Shown here: one piece after another, positions 7,268-14,231 of the stretch | Layout: each line of letters starts with the position of its first letter | Position numbering within the stretch: the first letter of the stretch is position 1 | Source of the DNA: Cyanobacteria bacterium UBA11372 | Lineage (GTDB): Bacteria > Cyanobacteriota > Cyanobacteriia > Cyanobacteriales > Aerosakkonemataceae | Length of the DNA stretch: 19,361 nt | Reading direction: 5' to 3' | NCBI GenBank assembly: GCA_003486675.1 | Contig: DNGG01000536.1 | Location: 7,555-26,915 of the forward strand | Program-made: the position numbers and the translations under genes | Notes under the pieces: generated by a model | Told to the model about the DNA's origin: nothing | The model's database searches: none | The model's input: only the letters and a program-made list of their open reading frames with translations

Positions 7268-7274
7268 TTTCCTC
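7268..7274 (-). promoter_or_regulatory. Ribosome binding site deciding the dnaA start
   Basis: On the minus strand GGCGGAGGAAAACCT directly precedes GTG at 7263. The GGAGG core at optimal distance favours this GTG over the TTG 27 bp upstream. Confidence 0.75.
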
Positions 7275-7357
7275 CGCCCCTATCCGGCAATATCTACTGC
7301 ATGAATCAGCTTAGCAAGTCTGGTGGGCAGCATCGAAATGGGTTTGACCTGGATTGG

Positions 7358-7439
7358 TAGAAACCGGGTTTCTGTGCAGATCTCCAGTTGCCAAACCGAC
7401 GATTTTCATAGAAACCCGGTTTCTTGGCGTAAGTCCTGA
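7358..7439. repeat. MITE-like element, copy 3 (51-bp unit with right end)
   Basis: The palindromes AGAAACCGGGTTTCT (from 7359) and AGAAACCCGGTTTCT (from 7410) are exactly 51 bp apart, the same period as at 3282-3450. The right end GCGTAAGTCCTGA (7427-7439) matches the inverted ends of the other two elements. No matching left end is seen, so this copy looks truncated. It lies in the dnaA upstream region, between dnaA and the kinase gene. Confidence 0.78.
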
Positions 7440-7525
7440 CCATTGCTTGCTCATCCCCCCCATCCCTCCAGGAAAAAAAAAGAGCCATTATTTAAACTAA
7501 AGATAGAGGAATTTCGTAGCCAGTT

Positions 7526-9550
7526 ATGAGCTACTGTATCAATCCCAATTGTCCCAAGCCCAACGACGCGGGCAACGCCAATAGTGTAATTTGTCGTCAC
7601 TGCGGTTCGGAGTTGTTACTAAAAGGGCGCTACCTAGTGATGCGCCTTTTAAGCGACAAAAGCGGTTTTGGCAAGATTTATGAAGCATTTGACGGGTCAA
7701 CCCCCAAAATTCTCAAAGTTTTAAAAGAAGATCACAACACCAACCCCAAAGCCGTCGAACTATTCCAACAAGAAGCGGTAGTCTTGAGTCAGTTAAACCA
7801 TCCAGGAATTCCTAGAATCGAGCCGGATGGATACTTTCAAGTTTTTCCTAGAGGTGCAAAAGAGCCGCTGCATTGCATCGTCATGGAAAAAATTGAAGGG
7901 CCAAATTTAAAACAATGGATGCAGCAACAAGGCAATCACCCTATCAGTGCAGACCAAGCGCTAAATTGGTTAAAACAACTAGCAGAAATTTTGCATCTCG
8001 TCCATAAAAAAAACTACTTTCATCGCGATATAAAACCAGAAAATATCATGCTTCGCCCCAACGGTCAATTGGTATTAATTGACTTTGGCACTGCTAGAGA
8101 AATGACCTTTACTTACCTGGCAGCAGTGAGCGGAACGGGCAGCATTACAAAGGTAAGTTCTGCTGGCTATACGGCTCCAGAACAAGAACAAGGTCACGCC
8201 GTACCCCAATCGGATTTTTATTCTGTGGGACGGACTTTTGTTTATTTACTCACGGGTAAGAACCTGACAAATCAAGCAATTTATGATGCAATTAGAAATG
8301 AATTAAACTGGCGCAATTTTGCTCCCGACCTAGCGCCCCCACTTGCCGATTTTATTGATAAGCTAATTGCTCCTAAAGCAGCAGACAGACCTAAAAATAC
8401 CCAGGAGATTATAGACGGGTTAGCTAAAATATCCCAGGAGATTTATTATGGTCAGTTTCCTGCGGCTGGTAGCACTAGCAATACGTTGATGCAATCTTCA
8501 GCCAAAGTGTCCTTAAGTCCAAGTAAAGTTATAGGGCAAAATAAAAAATGGCTAATCTTAGGAGCCGTGGCTTTAGCTGTAGCATTAGGAGGATATAGAA
8601 GTTGGGAAATTTACCATAAAAACCCCCCAATTAACCCGATTGAAAATATCTCGCCAGTCAAAATTTTTACGGGACATTCCAGCTTTATTAATTGCCTCGT
8701 TTTTAGTCCCGATGGTGAAACATTAATTAGCGGCAGTGCTGATAAAACAATCAAAATTTGGAATCTTTACACCGGCAAGGAAATTCGCACAATTAAAGAC
8801 CATAATAGCTTTATTAATTATCTGGCGATCGCTCCCGATGGGCAAACCTTATTCAGCGCCAGTGCCGATAAAACAATCAAACTTTGGAATCTTGCCACTG
8901 GCAAGGAAATTCGCACGCTTAAAGGCCATTCTGGTTATGTGAATTATCTCGCTATTACCCCCGATGGGCAAACCTTAGCCAGTGCCAGTGCTGACAAAAC
9001 TATTAAACTTTGGAACTTATCCAATGGGCAAGCAATTCGCACGCTTAAAGGGCATTCTACCTCGGTAAATTCTCTGGCAATTAGCCCCGATGGAAAAACA
9101 TTATTTAGCGCTAGTGCGGACAAGAATATTAAAATCTGGGATCTGGCAACGGGAAAACAAATTCGCACCCTAACTGGACATACCAGCTTTGTTAATTACC
9201 TCGCGATTAGTCTAGATGGAAAAAAATTATTGAGTGCCAGTGCTGACAAAACTATCAAAATTTGGAATATCGCTACCGGGGAAGAAATTAATACCCTAAC
9301 TGGACATACCAGTTTTGTAAATTACCTAGCAATAATCCAAGATGGGCAAACGCTTATCAGTGGCAGTGCTGACAAAACTATGAAAATGTGGAATCTCTCC
9401 ACCGGAAAAGAAATTCGCACGCTTACAGGGGATTTCAACTATGGGAATAATTTGCCGATTAGTCCGCTGGCGATTAGTCCCGACGGGCATACAATTGCGA
9501 CGGGTAGCGATCGCAAAACTATTAAAATTTGGCAAATACCGCTAAAATAA
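7526..9550 (+). CDS. Membrane-anchored Ser/Thr protein kinase with C-terminal WD40 propeller
   Basis: 674 aa. Cys4, Cys9, Cys23 and Cys26 form a small zinc-ribbon-like motif (CX4C...CX2C). The kinase domain (about 34-300) has a degenerate glycine loop at SGFGKIYEAFD, Lys64 as probable ATP-binding lysine, Glu83 in helix C, catalytic loop HRDIKPEN (166-173), DFG at 186-188 and APE at 217-219, so it should be active. A membrane helix follows at about 342-357, then seven WD40 repeats (about 378-674), each with a GH...SPDG...SADKTIKIW pattern, enough for one closed propeller outside the membrane. The kinase would sit in the cytosol and the propeller in the periplasm or lumen, binding an unknown ligand or partner. 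This Hanks-type architecture is common in filamentous cyanobacteria. The start is ATG 7526; the nearest purine run (7506-7510) is distant. Confidence 0.93.
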   Translation: MSYCINPNCPKPNDAGNANSVICRHCGSELLLKGRYLVMRLLSDKSGFGKIYEAFDGSTPKILKVLKEDHNTNPKAVELFQQEAVVLSQLNHPGIPRIEPDGYFQVFPRGAKEPLHCIVMEKIEGPNLKQWMQQQGNHPISADQALNWLKQLAEILHLVHKKNYFHRDIKPENIMLRPNGQLVLIDFGTAREMTFTYLAAVSGTGSITKVSSAGYTAPEQEQGHAVPQSDFYSVGRTFVYLLTGKNLTNQAIYDAIRNELNWRNFAPDLAPPLADFIDKLIAPKAADRPKNTQEIIDGLAKISQEIYYGQFPAAGSTSNTLMQSSAKVSLSPSKVIGQNKKWLILGAVALAVALGGYRSWEIYHKNPPINPIENISPVKIFTGHSSFINCLVFSPDGETLISGSADKTIKIWNLYTGKEIRTIKDHNSFINYLAIAPDGQTLFSASADKTIKLWNLATGKEIRTLKGHSGYVNYLAITPDGQTLASASADKTIKLWNLSNGQAIRTLKGHSTSVNSLAISPDGKTLFSASADKNIKIWDLATGKQIRTLTGHTSFVNYLAISLDGKKLLSASADKTIKIWNIATGEEINTLTGHTSFVNYLAIIQDGQTLISGSADKTMKMWNLSTGKEIRTLTGDFNYGNNLPISPLAISPDGHTIATGSDRKTIKIWQIPLK

Positions 9551-9573
9551 CTCAAGTTGCTCATTGCGAGCTT

Positions 9574-9649
9574 GCTAATTGCTAATTGGTAATTGGATTC
9601 ATTGGGGGTATTGTATTGGCAATTACCCATTACCTATTACCTATTACCA
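9574..9649. repeat. Facing heptamer arrays (TAATTGG family)
   Basis: GCTAATT, GCTAATT and GGTAATT (9574-9594) face ATTACCC, ATTACCT, ATTACCT and ATTACCA (9622-9649). The left and right arrays are inverse versions of the same heptamer family, as at 1768-2020. They fill the spacer between the kinase stop and the U32 gene. Confidence 0.88.
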
Positions 9650-9715
9650 GTCAGCTTGGATGTAACTAGCAAATTGCGTTAAAATAAAAATTCCCGCATC
9701 GATAAAATTGTTGCC

Positions 9716-10975
9716 ATGTGGAAACCAGAACTGCTAGTCCCAGCTAAAAATTTGGAACGGTTAAAAGTTGCGATCGCCTATGGTGCAGATGCCGTTTATC
9801 TAGGAGGGCAGAAATATGGTTTGCGGGCGCGGGCGGACAATTTTACCGATTCTGAGTTAGCCTTGGGCGTAGCATTTGCTCATCAGCAGGAGGCTAAAGT
9901 CTACATCACGCTTAACGCTTTTCTCCACGATGCCGATTTTGAGGGATTGGCAGACTATTGTCAGTTTCTCTCTGCCATCGGCGTCGATGGAGTGATTGTC
10001 TCCGATCTCGGCGTGATTCGCACGATTAAAAATAGTTCCAATCTCAATATCCACCTATCGACTCAAGCTTCTTGCCTCAATTCTTATGCTGGGCGTTTGT
10101 GGAAGCAGATCGGAGTTAAGCGTCTGATTGTCGGTAGAGAACTCAGTATAGCCGAGGCTGGTGCAATTCGAGAGCATTCGGGCATCGATGTGGAAATGTT
10201 TACCCACGGGGCTATGTGCATGGCTTATTCTGGTCATTGCACTATTTCTAACTTTACGGCAGGGCGAGACTCTAATCGCGGCGGATGCATTCAATCGTGT
10301 AGATTGCCCTATCACTTAGAAAGTGATGACCAGAAACAGGATGATTTAGTAACGTTTATGTCCTCCAGAGATTTGTGGGGAATATATCAGATTGGAGATT
10401 TTTTTAAACATCAGATTTGCTCTTTAAAAATAGAAGGAAGGATGAAATCTTCCTTCTACGTCGCCCTGACGTGCAAGGTTTATCGCAGATTAATTGATGC
10501 CTATGCAGAAGGAAATTTGACCGAAGAAATACTTCAAATTGCAGCAGCAGAACTACAATCTGTTCCCCACCGAGACTACTTTTCCGGTTCGTTGGAAATG
10601 CCAGCAGGCAGGGATTCTGTGTTCGGACAGCTATCGGGAATTAATACGGGAACGCATCAATATTTAGGTCTTGTACTCGAGTCAACGCCAGAAGAAATTG
10701 TTGTGCAATTGGTTGAACCTTTGGCAATTGGCGATGATATTGAAATTATTCCTTTTGAGGGGGAAGCGATAGGATGGAAGGTTGAAAGGTTGCTTTCGGT
10801 GACGGGCGATCGCATAAATTCCATGCGACAAGATAGTGTGGTTCGCATTCCTAAAATTGATGCACCTGTAAACCTACAAAATGTCACGAAATTAAATGTA
10901 GTTCGATTTGCCCCAGCAGTTAAAATCCCGCAAACGATCCCCCTGCCCCCCTTGCCAAGGGGGGTTAGAATGTGA
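9716..10975 (+). CDS. U32 family protein with Fe-S-type Cys motif (TrhP/RlhA/UbiU-like)
   Basis: 419 aa. The N-terminus ELLVPAKNLERLKVAIAYGA and YLGG open a U32 TIM-barrel, and the family signature EMFTHGAMCMAYSGHCTIS (160-178) is clear. Cys168, Cys175, Cys191 and Cys235 have the spacing of the four [4Fe-4S] ligands described for UbiU. U32 proteins were called peptidases, but characterised members are RNA or quinone hydroxylation factors: TrhP makes ho5U34 in tRNA from prephenate, RlhA modifies 23S rRNA and UbiU/UbiV hydroxylate ubiquinone precursors. Which one applies here is open; tRNA or rRNA hydroxylation is my guess. The last 12 residues (IPLPPLPRGVRM) are coded by an inserted G/C-run repeat. 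A U32-like partner gene starts 30 bp downstream. Confidence 0.88.
   Translation: MWKPELLVPAKNLERLKVAIAYGADAVYLGGQKYGLRARADNFTDSELALGVAFAHQQEAKVYITLNAFLHDADFEGLADYCQFLSAIGVDGVIVSDLGVIRTIKNSSNLNIHLSTQASCLNSYAGRLWKQIGVKRLIVGRELSIAEAGAIREHSGIDVEMFTHGAMCMAYSGHCTISNFTAGRDSNRGGCIQSCRLPYHLESDDQKQDDLVTFMSSRDLWGIYQIGDFFKHQICSLKIEGRMKSSFYVALTCKVYRRLIDAYAEGNLTEEILQIAAAELQSVPHRDYFSGSLEMPAGRDSVFGQLSGINTGTHQYLGLVLESTPEEIVVQLVEPLAIGDDIEIIPFEGEAIGWKVERLLSVTGDRINSMRQDSVVRIPKIDAPVNLQNVTKLNVVRFAPAVKIPQTIPLPPLPRGVRM
10946..10964. repeat. CCCCCCTTGCCAAGGGGGG hairpin inside the 3' coding end
   Basis: A perfect 8-bp stem with a GCC loop. It forms the end of the first U32 reading frame and adds a Pro-rich tail. The flanking TTAGAATGTGA supplies the stop. 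It could weaken read-through into the second U32 gene. Confidence 0.85.
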
Positions 10976-11005
10976 AAATTTGTCGCATTAAGTCCAGAAA
11001 TCTAT

Positions 11006-12223
11006 ATGCAATTTAATACTTTTGTTGCTTCTATTTCCGATATTGAGCGATGCGCTAACGCTGCCAATTTGCATGAGGTGTTGTTGGAACCTGCTTTATT
11101 AGCTAGACAGGGAAAGCTTTCTGAAGAAAAGGTACATTTGTTAGCAGCAGAAGCTAGAAATCGAGGACTGCGCCCGGTTTTGGTTTGGGATGTATTGATG
11201 CCTGAACGGGTGATGAGGGGGGTGTGCGATCGCATCCTGCAACAATGGAATCTGAACTGCTTCGATGCAATCCGCGTTTGCGATCCGGGTGTGGCTTATT
11301 GGCTGTTAGTTCATTTCCCAGAAATCCCGCTTCAGTTAATTGTTGAAACAGGCAATCATAACCTGGAATCACTCTTAGGGTGGTGCGAATTTTTTTCTGG
11401 ATCTTTGGAACGTCTCGTCCTATCTATAGAACTACCGGAAGAAAAACTAATTGAATATTGCCAAGCGCTTCCTGTCGCCTGCGAATTGCTGGGTGTAGGA
11501 CAAATTTTACTGTTTTATTCGCCGCGAAGTCTGTTAGTAGAACATTTAGCAGGGGAGCAGGTGACTCCGGGAGCAGGTGAGCAGGTGAGCAGGGGTGAAG
11601 AGGATAATTTTAATTTAGAATCTCCTCTGTATTTGGAAGCTACTGCTGCTTTTGCAGACAATCCCAATCGGCATTTACCTACTTTGGAAACAGCCCACGG
11701 AACCTTTATGTTCCTCGATAAAGACCAGTTTATTCTTGACAAATTAGATGCTTTACAAGCGGCGGGTTTGCATACGGTACGCTTAGACTTGCGGCATCTG
11801 GAACAACAGGGTGATGTAGCAGTAGATATCGATATAATTTGTGGCAAAATTTTGTCAGATCCTGCTTCCCTGCGCGTCAATTGGTCGAGAGAAACACGCG
11901 CTCCATTTTTCAAAGCCAATCGCACAACTGCCCTATTTCCACGCATGAAATCGAAAGTAACCGATTATCGAAATGATGCTTGTTTAGCTGAGGTTTTAGC
12001 TGGAGAAGGTGGGAAATATGTTGTGTTTTATACCATGCGTCCTTTTGAGGTTTCGCAGATTAAAAGCATGATAATGCCAACGGGTGAAGAGATTAAGCTG
12101 CCGCAGGATGTGAGTTTTCGCAATTTAAACGGCGATCGCATCATCGCCTGCGAGTCAGAACAAATTCTAGTCACCGACTGGATTAAGAAAGCTGTACCAG
12201 GTTCTCTGCTGCTGGGCGGATAG
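11006..12223 (+). CDS. U32 family paralog lacking the Cys motif, partner of the upstream gene
   Basis: 405 aa with weaker resemblance to the upstream U32 protein. The LLFYSPRSLL stretch (about 170-180) aligns with the signature region of UbiV-like partners, but the Fe-S cysteines are absent. The C-terminal part (HGTFMFLDKDQFILDKL, ALQAAGLHTVRLDLRHLEQQ) is typical of U32 proteins. Pairs of U32 proteins (UbiU-UbiV in ubiquinone hydroxylation, the two TrhP subunits of Bacillus) act together, so a heteromer is a natural inference. Between about residues 183 and 198 it has a low-complexity insert, AGEQVTPGAGEQVSRGEE, coded by an 8-bp repeat. It starts 30 bp after the first U32 stop (ATG 11006, with no good Shine-Dalgarno sequence). 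Confidence 0.8.
   Translation: MQFNTFVASISDIERCANAANLHEVLLEPALLARQGKLSEEKVHLLAAEARNRGLRPVLVWDVLMPERVMRGVCDRILQQWNLNCFDAIRVCDPGVAYWLLVHFPEIPLQLIVETGNHNLESLLGWCEFFSGSLERLVLSIELPEEKLIEYCQALPVACELLGVGQILLFYSPRSLLVEHLAGEQVTPGAGEQVSRGEEDNFNLESPLYLEATAAFADNPNRHLPTLETAHGTFMFLDKDQFILDKLDALQAAGLHTVRLDLRHLEQQGDVAVDIDIICGKILSDPASLRVNWSRETRAPFFKANRTTALFPRMKSKVTDYRNDACLAEVLAGEGGKYVVFYTMRPFEVSQIKSMIMPTGEEIKLPQDVSFRNLNGDRIIACESEQILVTDWIKKAVPGSLLLGG
11555..11595 (+). repeat. GAGCAGGT octamer repeat inside the second U32 gene
   Basis: GAGCAGGT at 11555-11562, 11571-11578, 11579-11586 and a GAGCAGGGG variant at 11587-11595. In frame, it codes for the low-complexity insert AGEQVTPGAGEQVSRGEE. Short GAGCAGG repeats occur in many filamentous cyanobacteria, here inside a coding sequence. 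Confidence 0.85.
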
Positions 12224-12272
12224 GCCATAAACTGGTATGATTCGTTCTGACTGGAGGAAGCGATCGCCAATC

Positions 12273-12389
12273 ATGGAAACAACAAACGTATTAGACTTAG
12301 TAGTAGGTGGATTAGCCTTGGTTATATTAATCGGCGGCTTGCTGATGCTATTTTTTGGTATATCTGCATTTGGAGATCGGGATCGGTAA
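12273..12389 (+). CDS. Small single-pass membrane protein, 38 aa
   Basis: Short ORF starting ATG at 12273: METTNVLDLVVGG, then a hydrophobic stretch of about 22 residues (LALVILIGGLLMLFFGISAF) and a charged end GDRDR. GGAGGA at 12253-12258 is a good Shine-Dalgarno sequence but 14 nt from the ATG; a HIP1 octamer lies in between. This is one membrane helix with a short lumenal/periplasmic or cytosolic tail. The size is like the small subunits of photosystems, cytochrome b6f or NDH-1, but I do not recognise a family, so no name is given. It starts 49 bp after the second U32 gene and may share its transcript. Codon use is normal for the window. Confidence 0.6.
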   Translation: METTNVLDLVVGGLALVILIGGLLMLFFGISAFGDRDR

Positions 12390-12451
12390 GCTTAGTTGCT
12401 AGCGATCGGTTTTGCCAGTGAAGACAGGCTAATAGCTAATTGCTAATTGGA

Positions 12452-12593
12452 TTATATCATCTGGTGGTAGTATCAAACTTATAGTTAATAGCGTCGTAGG
12501 GGCGGGTTGTACCAGCCATCTTTGATCAAAAGCGAATTGTATTGATAAACCCGCCCGCCGCGGGCGATGCCGAACGCAGGTGGACATGATATT
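12452..12593. repeat. 142-bp MITE-like element, copy 1
   Basis: The left end TTATATCATCTGG and right end GGACATGATATT are imperfect inverted repeats. An inner pair, GTAGGGGCGGGTT (12496-12508) and ATAAACCCGCCC (about 12545-12556), is also inverted. The same end and inner sequences occur at 17419-17560 with the same total length of 142 bp. Non-autonomous, no ORF. Confidence 0.8.
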
Positions 12594-12837
12594 GAACCGA
12601 CATGCCGCATCCTAAACGAGCGCAATTGGTTTTTTCGGAATTATCGGGAAGTTGATCGCATCGCTCAGCAGCTTATACCAGCCAGCTACTACAGGACACT
12701 TGATTGTCAACTCGTAACGCAGGCAACTGTTTATTTCCAGGGGAATGTTAAACTGAAGTATCACTTGATTATTTAACGATTAGTGCAGAGCGATCGCCAT
12801 TCAAAATATAAAATTTAGTAAAGCTAATCAGGTCAAG

Positions 12838-12865
12838 CAATTTAAAGTTATCAAACTTTAAATTG
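12838..12865. promoter_or_regulatory. Perfect AT-rich inverted repeat before the sensor kinase start
   Basis: The arms CAATTTAAAGTT (12838-12849) and AACTTTAAATTG (12854-12865) are exact inverted repeats with a 4-nt loop ATCA. The right arm ends 5 nt before ATG 12871, where a Shine-Dalgarno sequence would sit. It could be an operator or a translation-controlling RNA hairpin. Confidence 0.75.
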
Positions 12866-12870
12866 AATCA

Positions 12871-14166
12871 ATGGGTAGGTTATTCCACAGTACCAGCTCG
12901 ACATCAGCCATAATGCAACAAACTTCTTTGCCGGAATCGTCTTTGAGATCCCTTGATGCACAGCAGCGTTACATACAAGGGATGGAATTGCTGGTGACTG
13001 TGGTGCAAGAACTTTCCCTGGCACGAAATTTAGAAACGATTACCGAGATCGTTCGTAAAACAGCGCGGAAACTTACTCAGGCAGATGGCGCCACATTTGT
13101 GCTTAAAGATGGAGACTTTTGTTACTACGTAGACGAAGATGCCATCAGTCCGCTGTGGAAAGGGCAACGATTTCCCCAAAGTATTTGCATTGGTGGATGG
13201 TGTATGCGAAGTCGTCAACCCGTAGTGATTCCAGATGTTGAGGGAGATGAACGAATTCCCATTGCAGCCTACCGTCCTACTTTTATCAAAAGTCTGGCGA
13301 TGGTACCGATTCGGACTCAAAATCCGATTGGAGCAATTGGTAACTATTGGGCAAAACCTCACGTTGCTACCCCTGAAGAAGTTCGACTATTGCAAGCTTT
13401 AGCGGATACGACTTCTGTGGCACTAGAGAATGTGCAAGTTTATACAGAACTAGAGCAACGAGTTCGCGATCGCACCCATGAATTACAAGCTGCCAACCAA
13501 GAACTCGAAGCATTTGCCTACACGCTATCCCACGATTTACGCTCGCCTTTAACTATCTTGAGTGGGTACAGTAGCGTACTTCAAATGAGATACGCGCAGC
13601 AATTAGATAATCAAGGAAAAGACTACCTCGCTCAGATTCAAAAGGCAGTTACTCGCATCAATCTTCAAATTGAAGGAATGCTGTTGCTGCACCATGTTAA
13701 ACGTGCAGACATCTCATGTCAAACAGTTGATTTGAGCAGCATGGCGCGGGAAATTATAGCTAACTTGCAAGCTGGCGATCCAGCACGTTGTGTTGAGGTA
13801 GCGATCGCAGACTCTCTCATAGCTCAAGGCGATTCGGTGTTACTGCGGGTTGTCTTGGAAAACTTGCTGTCCAACGCTTGGAAATATTCAGCTAAAACAC
13901 CTCACACCAGGATCGAATTTGGTTACATCGAAAATTCTGCTGCGTTCTACATCCAAGACAATGGTGCAGGATTTGACATGAACCATGCAGATAAATTGTT
14001 TCAACCATTTCAGCGCTTGCACGATCGCCAACAATTTTCTGGTAATGGGATTGGGCTGGCTTCTGTCGCCCGTATTATCGAACGGCACTCAGGAAGGATC
14101 TGGGCAGAAGCCGCCCCCGATCGAGGTGCAACCTTCTTCTTCACCCTCTCAATGGCAAATGGATAG
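12871..14166 (+). CDS. GAF-domain sensor histidine kinase (orphan)
   Basis: 431 aa, cytosolic, with no membrane helix. A GAF domain (about 37-195) contains CYYVDEDA...CIGGWCMRSRQPVVIPDVEGD, similar to those of cyanobacterial sensor kinases. A coiled linker (ELEQRVRDRTHELQAANQEL) leads to the HisKA domain with LSHDLRSPL, phospho-acceptor His221. The ATPase domain has the N box ENLLSNAWKYSAK (Asn335), G1 DNGAGF (363-368) and G2 GNGIGLA (391-397), all intact. The ligand is unknown: no cysteine arrangement convinces me of a phytochrome-type chromophore. No response regulator lies nearby, so it is an orphan kinase. ATG 12871 is chosen; ATG 12913 (MQQTSLPESS) is a real alternative because the hairpin covers the first start's leader. 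A terminator follows at 14176. Confidence 0.9.
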   Translation: MGRLFHSTSSTSAIMQQTSLPESSLRSLDAQQRYIQGMELLVTVVQELSLARNLETITEIVRKTARKLTQADGATFVLKDGDFCYYVDEDAISPLWKGQRFPQSICIGGWCMRSRQPVVIPDVEGDERIPIAAYRPTFIKSLAMVPIRTQNPIGAIGNYWAKPHVATPEEVRLLQALADTTSVALENVQVYTELEQRVRDRTHELQAANQELEAFAYTLSHDLRSPLTILSGYSSVLQMRYAQQLDNQGKDYLAQIQKAVTRINLQIEGMLLLHHVKRADISCQTVDLSSMAREIIANLQAGDPARCVEVAIADSLIAQGDSVLLRVVLENLLSNAWKYSAKTPHTRIEFGYIENSAAFYIQDNGAGFDMNHADKLFQPFQRLHDRQQFSGNGIGLASVARIIERHSGRIWAEAAPDRGATFFFTLSMANG

Positions 14167-14175
14167 CTAAATTTT

Positions 14176-14200
14176 AAAGCCTGCGTAGGCAGGCTTTGTT
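14176..14200. terminator. Bidirectional intrinsic terminator between convergent genes
   Basis: The stem AAAGCCTGC (14176-14184) / GCAGGCTTT (14189-14197) with loop GTAG is perfect. T-rich DNA follows on the plus strand (TTTGTTTG) and TTTAAAATTT on the minus strand. It lies between the kinase stop (14166) and the DHH gene stop (14232). Confidence 0.8.
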
Positions 14201-14208
14201 TGTGTAGA

Positions 14209-14227
14209 CCTACCCTTCGAGGGTAGG
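14209..14227. terminator. Second hairpin downstream of the DHH gene
   Basis: CCTACCCT (14209-14216) pairs with AGGGTAGG (14220-14227), loop TCG. It lies 5 bp from the DHH stop codon and probably helps end the minus-strand transcript, although it lacks its own T-tract. Confidence 0.55.
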
Positions 14228-14231
14228 AGCT

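Larger units (their letters stand above)
12390..12870. other. Spacer with heptamer remnant, MITE copy 1, possible gene remnant and hairpin
   Basis: It contains an AGCTAATT GCTAATTGG heptamer remnant (12434-12450), a 142-bp MITE-like element (12452-12593), an ORF-like stretch (12594-12776) that may be decayed coding DNA, and a perfect 12-bp inverted repeat at 12838-12865 just before the sensor kinase. I see no confident gene or promoter. Confidence 0.6.

Noticed and set aside
10988..10998. TTAAGTCCAGA between the two U32 genes, like the right end of the AGGACTTACGC elements
   Set aside because: Eleven bases only, no partner end nearby; could be chance.
13030..13362. 110-codon minus-strand frame inside the sensor kinase
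   Set aside because: Shadow frame of the kinase; composition and lack of motifs give no support.
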